64,000 bases of DNA from Actinomyces glycerinitolerans (GCF_900098745.1 NZ_FQTT01000013.1:62001-126000), one strand, 5' to 3'; positions 25,848-34,495 are shown, counted from the first letter of the stretch. Notes: a model not told the origin generated them from the letters alone. Numbers and translations: made by a program.

Positions 25848-28800
25848 TCAGCAGGGCGGGCCTCCCCGACTCCAGTGATCATTCCAGACCTCATTATAGG
25901 AATGGGTTGTGGCCGAGGGCTCCAGGTGGGTGAACGCACCCAAGACGTAACAAACCCGGTCATAGGCCGGTCCCCGCGGGTCCACCGCCACCAGCGCCAG
26001 GCGGTGGCGGTCTCCCTGCGTGCGGGCGAAGGCGACCTCGTTCGTGGTTATGGTGAAGGTGTCGGCACCCGTGATGCGTCCCTTGACCTCCAGGTAGTAC
26101 ACGGCGCCCGTGGGATCGTTGGAGCGGATGTCATAGCCGGGGTTGTTGTGCGGCATTTCCTCCGGCGTGCGTCCCAGAGCCCGCTCGGCGGCCAGTACGG
26201 CCTCCACGGCCCGGCGCTCCACCTCCTGGGTGTCGCGAGCGAAGCGGGCCTGCGTCTGCGAAACCGCGTTCGCGTCGGCCAGCAGGCCGGCAAGCATCCG
26301 ACTTGGAACCACCAGCGCCATACCGCGTATGACCGCCGGTGCGGGCACCAGGTGAGTGGCGTCGTCGAGCTCGCGCATGCGGCGCTCCAGGCGCGCCTCC
26401 AGGCTCTCGACACGCTCCCGGGCGGTCTGCGCCCGCAACCGCCCAATATTGCCCTGACGTTCCTGGGCCTCCAGTTGGTTGTACTGATTGTCCCAGTAGT
26501 TGATCTCGACCAGGAGGCGCTGGCGTACCTGGACGCGGGTACGGTCGGTCTCCGCACCTATCCGGGCCTTGAGCTCCTCCAGGCGTGGCACGAGTCCCTC
26601 CCGGTACGCCCAGGCGCGCGCATCCCGCTCATGCGAGTGGCGCAGCCAGTCGGCATCAAGCAGACGGGCAATGGCCTCATGCTCCTCGGGGCGTGGCCGG
26701 TCGTAGTCGAGGTAGGCGGGGGCCGGTGTCACCGTGAAGGTGCCATCCTCGCCGAGTGAGGGGTAGTCGAAGTGGTGCGAGATGGTACGTCGGTCCACGC
26801 CGGTAACGCGCTGCTCCACCGTATGTAGCAGTGCCGGGGCATCTGCCTGCTTATCGCGCCGGTCAATGAACACAGCACCGCGTCGCAGGCACGTCCCCAG
26901 GTCCGCAATGGTCGCCTCGATCACGGCGCTGAGCAGCGGGTGCCCCGGAGCGAGCAGCGCAGCCGGAGGCAGGCCCTCGGGGTGCATACGCTCCAGCTCG
27001 AAGGTGACGCGCTCGTAGGCGCCCGGCAGCGGGTCCAGCCGGTTGGCTCGGCGGGCAAGGCCCAGCAGGCGCGGGGGCACGCGGCCGATCTCGTACCGGC
27101 CGGACTCCCGGCGGCTCATGCGCCCGCCCAAGCGCCGGAAGGCAGGGATGAAGAACGCGGCGATGTAGCCGGGCTGGAGGCGACGCTCACGCGCCTGCTC
27201 CATGCGTGCGCGCACCCCCTTCAAATCAAGGGTTGAGAACATGTCTGGGTGCAGGGCACGCTCCTGAAGTACCTCATTGAGCCCGGTGGACACGCCTCGG
27301 TCAATCACCCGATCCAGTTCCGCCTTGACCTCCGGCCGGTCCCCATAACGGATGGCCTCGATGAGCAACTCGCGCAAGGAGCGCTCCTCGAAGGCGCCGG
27401 AGTCCCCGAGCACATTGAACAGGTTGCCGTTGTAGGCACGCGACATCTGGCCGATCTTTTCCAGCAGTCGTGTGAATACCTCGCCCTCGCGGGTGCCGGA
27501 GGCCACCATGTTCCACAGGTGGCAGACCTCCCGCTGACCAATGCGGTGGATCCGGCCGAAGCGCTGCTCAATCCGGTTCGGATTCCACGGCAGGTCGTAG
27601 TTGACCATGAGATGCGCTCGTTGCAGATTGAGCCCCTCCCCCGCCGCATCGGTGGCCAGCAGCACCACGGCGTCGGGGTTGTGTGTGAACTCCTCGCGGG
27701 CGGCCTTGCGATCCTCCCGGCTGGTTCCGCCGTGGATGGTGACGACGGCGTCGGCCCTCCCGAGCTGGGCGGCGATCCGGCGCTGAAGATAGCTGAGGGT
27801 GTCCCGGTGCTCGGTGAAGATGATCAGCTTGCGCGGCGGCCCAGCACGGTTGGCGAGCAGCTGGTCGTTAAGGATGGTGCGCAGCTGCGCCCACTTGCGG
27901 TCCTCAGCGGACTCGCGCACCCGCCTGGCCACCGCGATGAGGCCATCCAAGATGGTGATCTCGGCCCGCAGCTCGGTGACCGTCTGGGCCGCGGTCGCCA
28001 GGTCTGTGACCTCGTCGACCTGCGCCTCGAACCGGGCACGCTCAAGCCACGGAACCTCGTCGTCAAGGTCGTCGAAGGAGTCCAGGTTGAAACTGACCGG
28101 CAGGTCCAGGTCGAGCGGCACCTCCCAGGACGGCGCCTCCCCGACAGGCGGCACGCCGCCGGAGGCGGCCGTGGGGTACTGGCCGCGCTGTACCTCCACC
28201 AGGCGGCGCTCCAGACGGTCACGGCGCCGCTCAAGAGAACGCACGATGGCCTCCGGGCTGGAAGCCAGGCGCCGCTGCAATACCGTGAGCGCGAAGCCGA
28301 CGTTGTTTCCGCGCCTCCTCTCGCCGGCCTGTATCAGCCGCTCGGCCCGGCCCATCTCGGTACGTACATAGTCGGTCACCTGCTCGTACAGGTCCTGCTC
28401 GGCGGGGCTGAGCCGGTAGGTGACGGTATAGGCGTGCCGCTCCGGGAACAGCGGCTTACCGTCGAAGGTGAGCAGATCCTCCTTGACCATGCGGCGCATG
28501 AGTCCGCGAGTGTCGGTGCGGTGCACGCCGCTACGGAACTGCCCCTCGAAGCGGTCGCGGTCCAGCAGCGACATGAACAGTTGAAAGTCCTCCTCCTTGC
28601 CGGCATGCGGGGTGGCTGTCATCAGTAGCAGGTTGTGGGCCCTCTCCGAGAGCACCCGCCCCAGGCGAAAGCGACGAGTCTCGGTCACGTCGCCCGACCA
28701 GTTGGAGTAGTGGGCGCTCATGCGGTGGGCCTCGTCAACCACCGCGACATCCCAGCCCACCTCACCGATCTGCTCCATGAGGTCGTCGTCGCGGGAGATC

Positions 28801-29471
28801 TGGTCCATGCGCACGATCAGGTAGGGATGCTCGGCGAAGACATTGCGGCCCTGGGCGTCATCGCACATCTGGCGAGTGAAGACCTTGAAGTCAAGATCGA
28901 ATTTGCCGGAGAGCTCGTCGTGCCACTGCTCCACCAGTCCCCCGGGCGCGACGACGATCGCCCGCTCGCAGTCGGAGCGCAGGATGAGTTCCTTCAGATA
29001 TAGGCCCGCCATGATGGTCTTGCCCGCACCGGGATCGTCGGCCAGCAGGAAGCGCAGGGGCACACGCGGCAGCATCTCCTCGTACACGGCGCGAATCTGG
29101 TGGGGCAGCGGGTCGACGTCGGAACCGTTGACGGCCGCCATCGGGTCATACAGGGCGGCGTACTTGATGCGCAGCGCCTCCGCGGCCAGACGGAACTCGT
29201 CCGGATCGGCATCGAAGGGCGGGGCGGTATCCGCATCGCCAACGAGCTCGAATACGGCCGCGTCGGCCTCGGTGACCATGCGAGCACCGTCGATACCGGC
29301 GTCGTCCCTGTAGAACAGCTCTGACATTCCGGTGTCGATCGGATCCACGGCCACCAGCCGCACCACCCGCCCGTGCAGCACTCCGCGCAGCCGCTGGCCG
29401 GGGCGCAAGTCAGCCAGGGCGACCGCCGATCTGGTTGGTTCCTCCGCTGCATCCTTGACTGTCTCGTCCAC
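25848..29471 (-). CDS. SNF2-family helicase with C-terminal DUF3883-like domain (BrxHII/DrmD-like)
   Basis: The product is 1207 residues from the GTG at 29471, which has AAAGGA about 8 bases upstream; an open-frame start at 29570 would overlap tetR. Helicase motifs are DDPGAGKT (145-152, Walker A), VVDEAHR (244-250), LLMTATPHAGK (about 288) and QRFGRIHRIGQ (about 660, motif VI). The C-terminal 100 residues contain NNPGYDIRS and YLEVKGRITG, the DUF3883 pattern, with D...ExK spacing like PD-(D/E)xK nucleases. It is first in the three-gene defence operon, 59 bases before the methyltransferase gene. In BREX type 3 and DISARM, COG0553 helicases accompany such methylases. Confidence 0.9.
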   Translation of the reverse strand: MDETVKDAAEEPTRSAVALADLRPGQRLRGVLHGRVVRLVAVDPIDTGMSELFYRDDAGIDGARMVTEADAAVFELVGDADTAPPFDADPDEFRLAAEALRIKYAALYDPMAAVNGSDVDPLPHQIRAVYEEMLPRVPLRFLLADDPGAGKTIMAGLYLKELILRSDCERAIVVAPGGLVEQWHDELSGKFDLDFKVFTRQMCDDAQGRNVFAEHPYLIVRMDQISRDDDLMEQIGEVGWDVAVVDEAHRMSAHYSNWSGDVTETRRFRLGRVLSERAHNLLLMTATPHAGKEEDFQLFMSLLDRDRFEGQFRSGVHRTDTRGLMRRMVKEDLLTFDGKPLFPERHAYTVTYRLSPAEQDLYEQVTDYVRTEMGRAERLIQAGERRRGNNVGFALTVLQRRLASSPEAIVRSLERRRDRLERRLVEVQRGQYPTAASGGVPPVGEAPSWEVPLDLDLPVSFNLDSFDDLDDEVPWLERARFEAQVDEVTDLATAAQTVTELRAEITILDGLIAVARRVRESAEDRKWAQLRTILNDQLLANRAGPPRKLIIFTEHRDTLSYLQRRIAAQLGRADAVVTIHGGTSREDRKAAREEFTHNPDAVVLLATDAAGEGLNLQRAHLMVNYDLPWNPNRIEQRFGRIHRIGQREVCHLWNMVASGTREGEVFTRLLEKIGQMSRAYNGNLFNVLGDSGAFEERSLRELLIEAIRYGDRPEVKAELDRVIDRGVSTGLNEVLQERALHPDMFSTLDLKGVRARMEQARERRLQPGYIAAFFIPAFRRLGGRMSRRESGRYEIGRVPPRLLGLARRANRLDPLPGAYERVTFELERMHPEGLPPAALLAPGHPLLSAVIEATIADLGTCLRRGAVFIDRRDKQADAPALLHTVEQRVTGVDRRTISHHFDYPSLGEDGTFTVTPAPAYLDYDRPRPEEHEAIARLLDADWLRHSHERDARAWAYREGLVPRLEELKARIGAETDRTRVQVRQRLLVEINYWDNQYNQLEAQERQGNIGRLRAQTARERVESLEARLERRMRELDDATHLVPAPAVIRGMALVVPSRMLAGLLADANAVSQTQARFARDTQEVERRAVEAVLAAERALGRTPEEMPHNNPGYDIRSNDPTGAVYYLEVKGRITGADTFTITTNEVAFARTQGDRHRLALVAVDPRGPAYDRVCYVLGAFTHLEPSATTHSYNEVWNDHWSRGGPPC

Positions 29472-29503
29472 GGCACGTCCTTTCGTGTTCGACGCAACGG
29501 GCC

Positions 29504-29533
29504 AGCATACGTCCTGCCTCCGACACGTATGCT
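29504..29533 (-). promoter_or_regulatory. Promoter and perfect 9-12-9 operator of the defence operon
   Basis: AGCATACGT (29504-29512) and ACGTATGCT (29525-29533) are perfect inverted arms 12 bases apart. On the minus strand the inner TATGCT (29509-29504) fits a -10 element about 33 bases before the helicase GTG. The left arm overlaps the tetR stop. No good -35 is visible, which suits an activator- or repressor-controlled promoter. Confidence 0.55.
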
Positions 29534-30195
29534 CAAGCCACATCGGGCCCGGGCAGCGCTCGTCCGGCAATCAACTCCGCCACGCGGAACACCTCGTCCA
29601 GGTCCGGGGTCTGGCCGAGGTAGGTCAGCCGGTACAGGAAGGTGCCCACCAGCATGTCCACGCTGGTGACCGGGTCCGGTCCGTTCCACGCTCCGGTGTC
29701 CACCGCGCGGGCGACGGCGGCAATCGCCCCGTCTCGCAGGGGTGCGATCACGCGCTCCCGGTACGCGGCGGCCGCCCGGGGGTGCCCGGCGAGCTCCATA
29801 CCCAGGCCGGGCAGCGCCGTCGTCAGGGGCGGGCGCATGAGCAGTCGCCAGGTGTGGACGATGATGCGAGCGAGGTCGGCCAGCGGGTCCTTACCCGCCG
29901 GGAACTCCCGCGGCCCGAGGGCGGCGTCGACGGCGTCGACGGCGAGCTCGGCCAGGGAGGGCCAGCGCCGGTAGATCGTGGACTTGGGGACGCCCGCGCG
30001 CGCGGCTACCGCGTCGATGCGCAGACCGTGCAGCCCCACCTCGGTCAACAGAGTGAAGGTTTCTCGCAGGATGCGTTCGTCCAGCGCGGTGTCGCGCGGG
30101 CGTCCGCCGCGGCCCGCATCTGTGCGCCGAGCGGTGCCGGCGCGCAGCCCGGCCCGTCGGCCCGCCTCACCCGTGTCGTCTGGCCTGCCCGCCAC
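29533..30195 (-). CDS. TetR-family transcriptional regulator
   Basis: The product is 220 residues starting with GTG behind GAGGAGG. Residues about 38-85 form the helix-turn-helix: ILRETFTLLTEVGLHGLRI, then VAARAGVPKSTIYRRWPS. The first 35 residues are a Gly/Arg-rich extension. The C-terminal ligand domain resembles the TetR_C type of AcrR-like repressors. It is divergent from the two HXXEE genes, with a GTTGCGCAAC palindrome between them, so it probably represses those genes and itself. It also lies 61 bases upstream of the defence helicase on the same strand and could influence that operon. Confidence 0.9.
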   Translation of the reverse strand: MAGRPDDTGEAGRRAGLRAGTARRTDAGRGGRPRDTALDERILRETFTLLTEVGLHGLRIDAVAARAGVPKSTIYRRWPSLAELAVDAVDAALGPREFPAGKDPLADLARIIVHTWRLLMRPPLTTALPGLGMELAGHPRAAAAYRERVIAPLRDGAIAAVARAVDTGAWNGPDPVTSVDMLVGTFLYRLTYLGQTPDLDEVFRVAELIAGRALPGPDVA

Positions 30196-30257
30196 GGTGT
30201 CCTCCTCATCCTGTCACCGGATCGCACGCAATTCTTCCATCTGCCCCCCACTTCCGC

Positions 30258-30275
30258 TACTGTAGGTTGCGCAAC
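30258..30275 (+). promoter_or_regulatory. HXXEE promoter with GTTGCGCAAC operator
   Basis: TACTGT at 30258-30263 is a TANNNT -10, with TTCCAT 17 bases upstream as a weak -35. The perfect 10-base palindrome GTTGCGCAAC at 30266-30275 sits at the expected transcription start. That position fits repression by the divergent TetR protein. Confidence 0.5.
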
Positions 30276-30303
30276 TATTGGTAGCGATATCCTGGGAGGC
30301 CCC

Positions 30304-30810
30304 ATGGACAGAGTTGACTTGGCGACTTCAGGACTGTTCTTCGCCTGGCTGGCTCACGACCTGGAGGAGTACGCGACCATGCCCGGGCGCCGTCACCCCT
30401 TCCTGCACGCCCTGCCACTGTTACCCGAGGACGTACGCACGCGGGGGATGTCGCGCGACCAGGTGTATGTGGCGCTGAGCCTGATGGGGGTGTTGATGGC
30501 GGCGGCCTCCTTGGACGGTTACCGCACCCGCGGGCGCTCGGGCTTCTACCAGGCGATGCTCTACGGCTACGGCATGCACGCCTTCATGCACCTGGGCTCG
30601 GCAGCACTGGCCCGCGGCTACACGCCCGGCTGCGCCACCGCCCTCCCGCTGGTGCTTCCGTTCTGGCGCTTCGCCAAGGCGGCTCTGCGGGCCGACGGCG
30701 TCGAGCCGAAGTCCGCCCGGTGGACCATTCCGGCCTTCCCCGTCGTCGGCGTCGTGCTGCATGGGGCCGGGTACCTGGCTGCGCGGCGCTGGCGGAGCTT
30801 CACCTCATGA
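30304..30810 (+). CDS. HXXEE-domain membrane protein (first of a pair)
   Basis: The product is 168 residues with GGGAGG just before the ATG. It has about four hydrophobic helices. AHDLEEYATMPGR near residues 17-29 carries the H-x-x-E-E signature of the Pfam HXXEE family, whose function is unknown. A second His-containing helix (GYGMHAFMHLGSAAL) may contribute to a metal site in the membrane. It overlaps the second HXXEE gene by 4 bases and is transcribed away from tetR, so it is probably induced by the TetR ligand. Confidence 0.8.
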   Translation: MDRVDLATSGLFFAWLAHDLEEYATMPGRRHPFLHALPLLPEDVRTRGMSRDQVYVALSLMGVLMAAASLDGYRTRGRSGFYQAMLYGYGMHAFMHLGSAALARGYTPGCATALPLVLPFWRFAKAALRADGVEPKSARWTIPAFPVVGVVLHGAGYLAARRWRSFTS

Positions 30811-31361
30811 CGCGGCCCGAAGGCGTCAAGGCGGCGGCGCTGGGGCTGGCCGCCTGCTATCTGCTCAACGACGGCGAGGAACTATTCACCTACCGGGCCT
30901 CATCCGCCTGGCTGCTACGCCGCGCGCCGGAATGGATGCCGCTTCCGGAAGGGGCGCGGCGCGAGGGGTGGAGTCAGACGCATGTGAGTCTGGCGATCGC
31001 CCTGATCGGGATTCACTGGGTCGGCGCCTCGGTGGCGGGATACCGCAGCCGCGGTCGCTCCGCCTGGTTCCAGAACGCGGCCGCGGCCTGGGGCCTGCAC
31101 GGCTTCGCCCACCTGGCGGCGTGCGCGGCCCGGGGCGGGTACGTGTCCGGGGCACTAACCGCACCGCTGGTAATCGGCTACGGCGCCTGGGCCCGCGGCG
31201 CACTTCGGGCCCAGGGCGTGCCCTCCCGCGTGTCGCCGGCCGGCGTCGCCGCCTCCCTGCCCGTACTGGTCGCAGCCCACGTCGGCGCCGAGGCCATACT
31301 CGCGATAGCGGGACACAAGCATCCACGACCCCGGCTGACCGACCGCGGTGCGGTAACGTGA
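30807..31361 (+). CDS. HXXEE-like membrane protein (second of a pair)
   Basis: The product is 184 residues from the ATG at 30807, inside the ATGA overlap with the previous gene; the frame is open back to 30720 but without a ribosome site. It is clearly a paralogue of its neighbour: SQTHVSLAIALIGIHWVGASVAGYRSRGRS parallels the first protein, described here only by its key SRGRS turn and the GLHGFAHLAA helix. The HXXEE position reads LLNDGEELF, so the His is replaced by Asn while both Glu remain. The pair may form a heterodimer, which is inference from coupling and similarity. Confidence 0.75.
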   Translation: MTRPEGVKAAALGLAACYLLNDGEELFTYRASSAWLLRRAPEWMPLPEGARREGWSQTHVSLAIALIGIHWVGASVAGYRSRGRSAWFQNAAAAWGLHGFAHLAACAARGGYVSGALTAPLVIGYGAWARGALRAQGVPSRVSPAGVAASLPVLVAAHVGAEAILAIAGHKHPRPRLTDRGAVT

Positions 31362-31397
31362 TCATCAACTTGCCCGAGGAGAACGGAGAGCGCCGCA

Positions 31398-32132
31398 GTG
31401 ACACGTGTACTGGTGACCGGAACAAGCACCGGACTGGGGCTGGGCGCTCTGCATGACCTACTGGACGCCGGAGCAGAGGTCGTGGCGCACGTGCGTCGCG
31501 AAGCACAGCTGGAGGCGGTGCGTCGGGAGCTTGGGGTATGGGTTCCCGGCGTCGTCGGGGACCTGGCCGATCGGGCCCAGGTGCGGGACGTGGCCGAGCA
31601 GGTGACCGCCCTGGGAGGTGTGGACGCCGTCATCCACAACGCCGGCACCATGGACGAGCGTCTGGTGCTGGCCGTCAACGTCATCGCCCCCTACCTGCTC
31701 ACCGCCCTCGTGCCCGCGCAGCGCCACGTCTACCTCTCCTCCAGCATGCACCGCGGCGGCCGACTCAACACCGCACGGCTGGCCGAACTGGACTGGATGG
31801 GCGTGCGGCCAACGGCGTCGTATTCGGACTCCAAGCTGCTGGTTACGGCGCTGGCCGCCGCGGAGGGCCGGCTCCGTCCGGGCACATGGGCTAACGCCGT
31901 CGACCCGGGCTGGGTGCCCACCCGCATGGGCGGCGCCGGCGCCCCGGACGACCTGGAGGCCGGGCACCGCACCCAGGCCTGGCTGGCGCTGGGCGATGAC
32001 CCGCGCACCCACACCAGCGCCTACTGGCACCACCAGCGCACGCAGGAGCCCGACCGGCGCGTGAATGACATCGAGTTCCAGGACCGGCTGCTGGCCGCGT
32101 TGGCGCAGGAGACGGGAACGCCGCTGGGCTAG
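31398..32132 (+). CDS. Short-chain dehydrogenase/reductase
   Basis: The product is 244 residues starting with GTG; GGAG at 31385-31388 is the ribosome site. The Rossmann signature TGTSTGLG is at residues 7-14, NAG near 80, the catalytic Ser in YLSSSMHRGG near 115, and the YxxxK pair in SYSDSKLLV near 140. VDPGWVPTRMGG matches the PG motif after the active site. It is an NAD(P)-dependent oxidoreductase of unknown substrate. It stands alone between the HXXEE pair and an MFS gene. Confidence 0.9.
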   Translation: MTRVLVTGTSTGLGLGALHDLLDAGAEVVAHVRREAQLEAVRRELGVWVPGVVGDLADRAQVRDVAEQVTALGGVDAVIHNAGTMDERLVLAVNVIAPYLLTALVPAQRHVYLSSSMHRGGRLNTARLAELDWMGVRPTASYSDSKLLVTALAAAEGRLRPGTWANAVDPGWVPTRMGGAGAPDDLEAGHRTQAWLALGDDPRTHTSAYWHHQRTQEPDRRVNDIEFQDRLLAALAQETGTPLG

Positions 32133-32275
32133 CGCCGCAGCCGGCACCGGAGACTCCGTCGGAACACGCTCACGGTGACGGCGGCCCCGCCGCCGTCCGG
32201 CTCCAGGACCGTTGCACGACGGTCTCGACCCGGCACCCGCGGCCCGTCCCGGACCATGCCGCCACGTCGTCGTCC

Positions 32276-32281
32276 TAGATT
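32276..32281 (+). promoter_or_regulatory. -10 element TAGATT for a leaderless start
   Basis: TAGATT lies exactly 6 bases before the ATG at 32288 and fits TANNNT. The absence of a Shine-Dalgarno sequence supports leaderless translation of the MFS gene. Confidence 0.5.
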
Positions 32282-32287
32282 GCCCGC

Positions 32288-33541
32288 ATGCCAACGCTAA
32301 CCGCGCGCGGCGTCGCCTCCGCAGCCGCCCCCGAACACATGCCTCCCCGCACCTGGTCCCTCACACTGACGCTGACCATGCTCGGACTGTTCTCCGCCTG
32401 GTTCGGCCCCATTCAGGTGCTGCTCGGGCTGCAGGCGGCCCAGCTCGCCCCCGACCACAAGGAGGCGGTGCTGTCCCTGGTCACCGGCCTGGGTGCGCTG
32501 GTGTCCACGCTCGGCAATCCGGTCTTCGGCGCCCTGTCAGACCGCACTTCCGGGCGCTTCGGCCGCCGCCTGCCCTGGATCGCCGGCGGCCTGACCCTGG
32601 GCACCGTCGGACTGGTGGTCCTGGCCATCGCCGACTCGGTGGCGTTGATGATCCTGGGCTGGTGCCTGGTGCAGGGCTTCCTCAACGCGGCCTACGCCGC
32701 CCTGAATGCCTCGGTGACCGACCAGGTGCCGGTGGACCGCCGCGGCTTCGTCTCCGGGCTCATCGGCGTGGCACAGACCGCCGGCCTGGTGATGGGCGCC
32801 GGCATTGCCGCCACGGCGGGTGGCACTCGCACCGGCTACCTGGTGCTGGCCGTGCTAGTGGTCGTCCTCGGCATCCCGCACGTACTCAACGCCCGCGACC
32901 TGCGGCTGCCCGACGGCGCCCCGCGCCCGTCGCTGCGGCACATCCTCGCCGGCTTCGTGCCACCGCTGCGCTCCCACCCGGACTTCGGCTGGGCGTGGTT
33001 GACCCGCTTCCTGGTCAACCTGGGCAACTCCACCGGGACGCTCTACCTGCTCTACTACCTCATGGATGCGGTCGGCATGGAGGCCGACGCCGCCGCTACC
33101 GGAGTCTTCATCCTCACCGGCATCTACGCCGTCGCCGTGTTCGGCTCGACCGTGTCCGGCGGCATCTGGTCCGACCGGCTGGGACGGCGCAAGCCCTTCG
33201 TGATCGTGGCGGCGCTGGTGACGGGGCTGGCGGCGCTCGACCTGGCGCTCACCCAGAACTGGGTCGGTGCGATCGTCGGCGCCGTCATCCTCGGGATCGG
33301 CTTCGGCGCCTTCACCAGCGTGGATTTCGCGCTGGTCACCCAGGTGCTGCCCAGTTCCGGCGACGCCGCTCGCGACCTGGGAATCATTAACATCGCCTCC
33401 GCCGGCGCCCAGGTACTGGCCCCGGTTGTCGCCGCCCCCATCGTCACCCACCTGGGTGGCTACACGGGCCTGTACCTGATGGCGGCCGCCGCCTGTGTGC
33501 TCGGCGCCGTCTGCGTTACGCGCATCCGCACAGTCGACTGA
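32288..33541 (+). CDS. MFS transporter (GPH/sugar-cation symporter-like)
   Basis: The product is 417 residues with about 12 predicted membrane helices. The MFS loop motif is seen twice: ALSDRTSGRFGRRLPW near residue 84 and GIWSDRLGRRKPF near 298. The arrangement resembles GPH-type glycoside symporters and related uncharacterised MFS proteins. The substrate is not evident. It converges with the GyrI-like gene; a shared hairpin lies between them. Confidence 0.88.
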   Translation: MPTLTARGVASAAAPEHMPPRTWSLTLTLTMLGLFSAWFGPIQVLLGLQAAQLAPDHKEAVLSLVTGLGALVSTLGNPVFGALSDRTSGRFGRRLPWIAGGLTLGTVGLVVLAIADSVALMILGWCLVQGFLNAAYAALNASVTDQVPVDRRGFVSGLIGVAQTAGLVMGAGIAATAGGTRTGYLVLAVLVVVLGIPHVLNARDLRLPDGAPRPSLRHILAGFVPPLRSHPDFGWAWLTRFLVNLGNSTGTLYLLYYLMDAVGMEADAAATGVFILTGIYAVAVFGSTVSGGIWSDRLGRRKPFVIVAALVTGLAALDLALTQNWVGAIVGAVILGIGFGAFTSVDFALVTQVLPSSGDAARDLGIINIASAGAQVLAPVVAAPIVTHLGGYTGLYLMAAAACVLGAVCVTRIRTVD

Positions 33542-33555
33542 CCCCGTGTCGGCGC

Positions 33556-33589
33556 ATTCGGCCGGCGGAAGTATTCACGCCGGCCGAAT
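33556..33589. terminator. Bidirectional hairpin between convergent genes
   Basis: ATTCGGCCGGCG (33556-33567) and CGCCGGCCGAAT (33578-33589) are perfectly complementary across a 10-base loop. It lies 14 bases after the MFS stop and overlaps the end of the GyrI-like gene, so it can terminate both. No U tract is present. Confidence 0.6.
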
Positions 33590-34207
33590 CGGGTGCCGGA
33601 TGACCGTGCGCAGCCGCTCGGGGGCGACGCGTCGGGCGTCGCTGAGATAGATCTCGTGGTGGCGGCGCACGTCGGAGAAGTCCGGCACATGGCCCTCTGA
33701 CTGCGCAAACTCGTGCATGAGGGCCAGTGTGGCCGGCTCGTCGTCGTAGGGGCCCACGTGCAGGCACTGCACGCACAGCCCCTCCTGCAGAGGCATGAAC
33801 TGGACCCGGGAAAAGTCGGCGTGCTTCTTGCGCGTTGCCTCCTCAAGCGCCCAACCGAACTCGGCCTCCGTGACGAAGTCCGGCAGGCGGATGGCGGCGA
33901 TCCACTCGAAGCGCTCCTTGTGGGCGTAGTCGACGTCGCCGGCGCCTGCCTGCCACCAGAAGCCCTCCAGTGGTGGGACCACGTAGTCGAAGTAACCCTC
34001 CATGAGGTGCCCGGCGCGCCGGCTCATCTTGATGGTGAAGGCGACGGCGTACAGCAGGCCGATCGCCTGCTGGTAGTCCCCGTCCTCGCGGTTGGGGTCC
34101 CCACTGCCGCGCACGGCAATGAAGTTCATGGCGGGGACGTCCACAATGCCCGGCCGCCGGGGCGGGGCGTAGAACTCCTTGTACTCCCGCTTGTAGTCAA
34201 AGGCCAT
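33575..34207 (-). CDS. GyrI-like small-molecule-binding domain protein
   Basis: The product is 210 residues from the ATG at 34207 (MAFDYKREYKEFY). A start at 34231 would add eight residues. The motif order matches stand-alone GyrI-like/SRPBCC-like proteins seen in Firmicutes and actinobacteria: PAMNFIAVRGSGDPN near 25, GYFDYVVPPLEGFWW near 75, VQCLHVGPYDDEP near 145 and HHEIYLSDARRVAPE near 185. The fold binds small hydrophobic or cationic ligands, often next to transcription regulators. No regulator is attached here. Function beyond ligand binding is unknown. Confidence 0.82.
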   Translation of the reverse strand: MAFDYKREYKEFYAPPRRPGIVDVPAMNFIAVRGSGDPNREDGDYQQAIGLLYAVAFTIKMSRRAGHLMEGYFDYVVPPLEGFWWQAGAGDVDYAHKERFEWIAAIRLPDFVTEAEFGWALEEATRKKHADFSRVQFMPLQEGLCVQCLHVGPYDDEPATLALMHEFAQSEGHVPDFSDVRRHHEIYLSDARRVAPERLRTVIRHPIRPA

Positions 34208-34273
34208 GTCACACCTGCTGCTTCCTTGCATAGGCTGGATCTACGGTCTCTGTAAGGCGTGTAAGAACACGCG

Positions 34274-34306
34274 AGCCCCGGAACGAACTGTCGTCATTCC
34301 AGGGCT
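34274..34306 (-). terminator. Hairpin downstream of tRNA-Pro
   Basis: AGCCCCGGAACGA (34274-34286) and TCATTCCAGGGCT (34294-34306) form an imperfect stem just beyond the 3' end of the tRNA on the minus strand. The loop is 7 bases. A U tract is lacking. Confidence 0.45.
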
Positions 34307-34311
34307 TTCCG

Positions 34312-34385
<74 letters not shown>

Positions 34386-34495
34386 TCCGCTCGCGGCTGT
34401 TGCCTCGCGCGAACAGGGATGACAATAGCCCATCCGGGCGCCGGCGTCGAAATCCGTGGGCGGTGACGCCGCTCACCGTTCTCGTGGGACCCCGG

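Noticed and set aside
27249-28628. Plus-strand open frame of 459 codons inside the helicase gene
   Set aside because: It is an antisense shadow of the SNF2 gene, whose motifs are unambiguous on the minus strand.
29471-29570. Longer start for the helicase at 29570
   Set aside because: It would overlap tetR and run through the inverted repeat and promoter; the GTG at 29471 has a good AAAGGA site.
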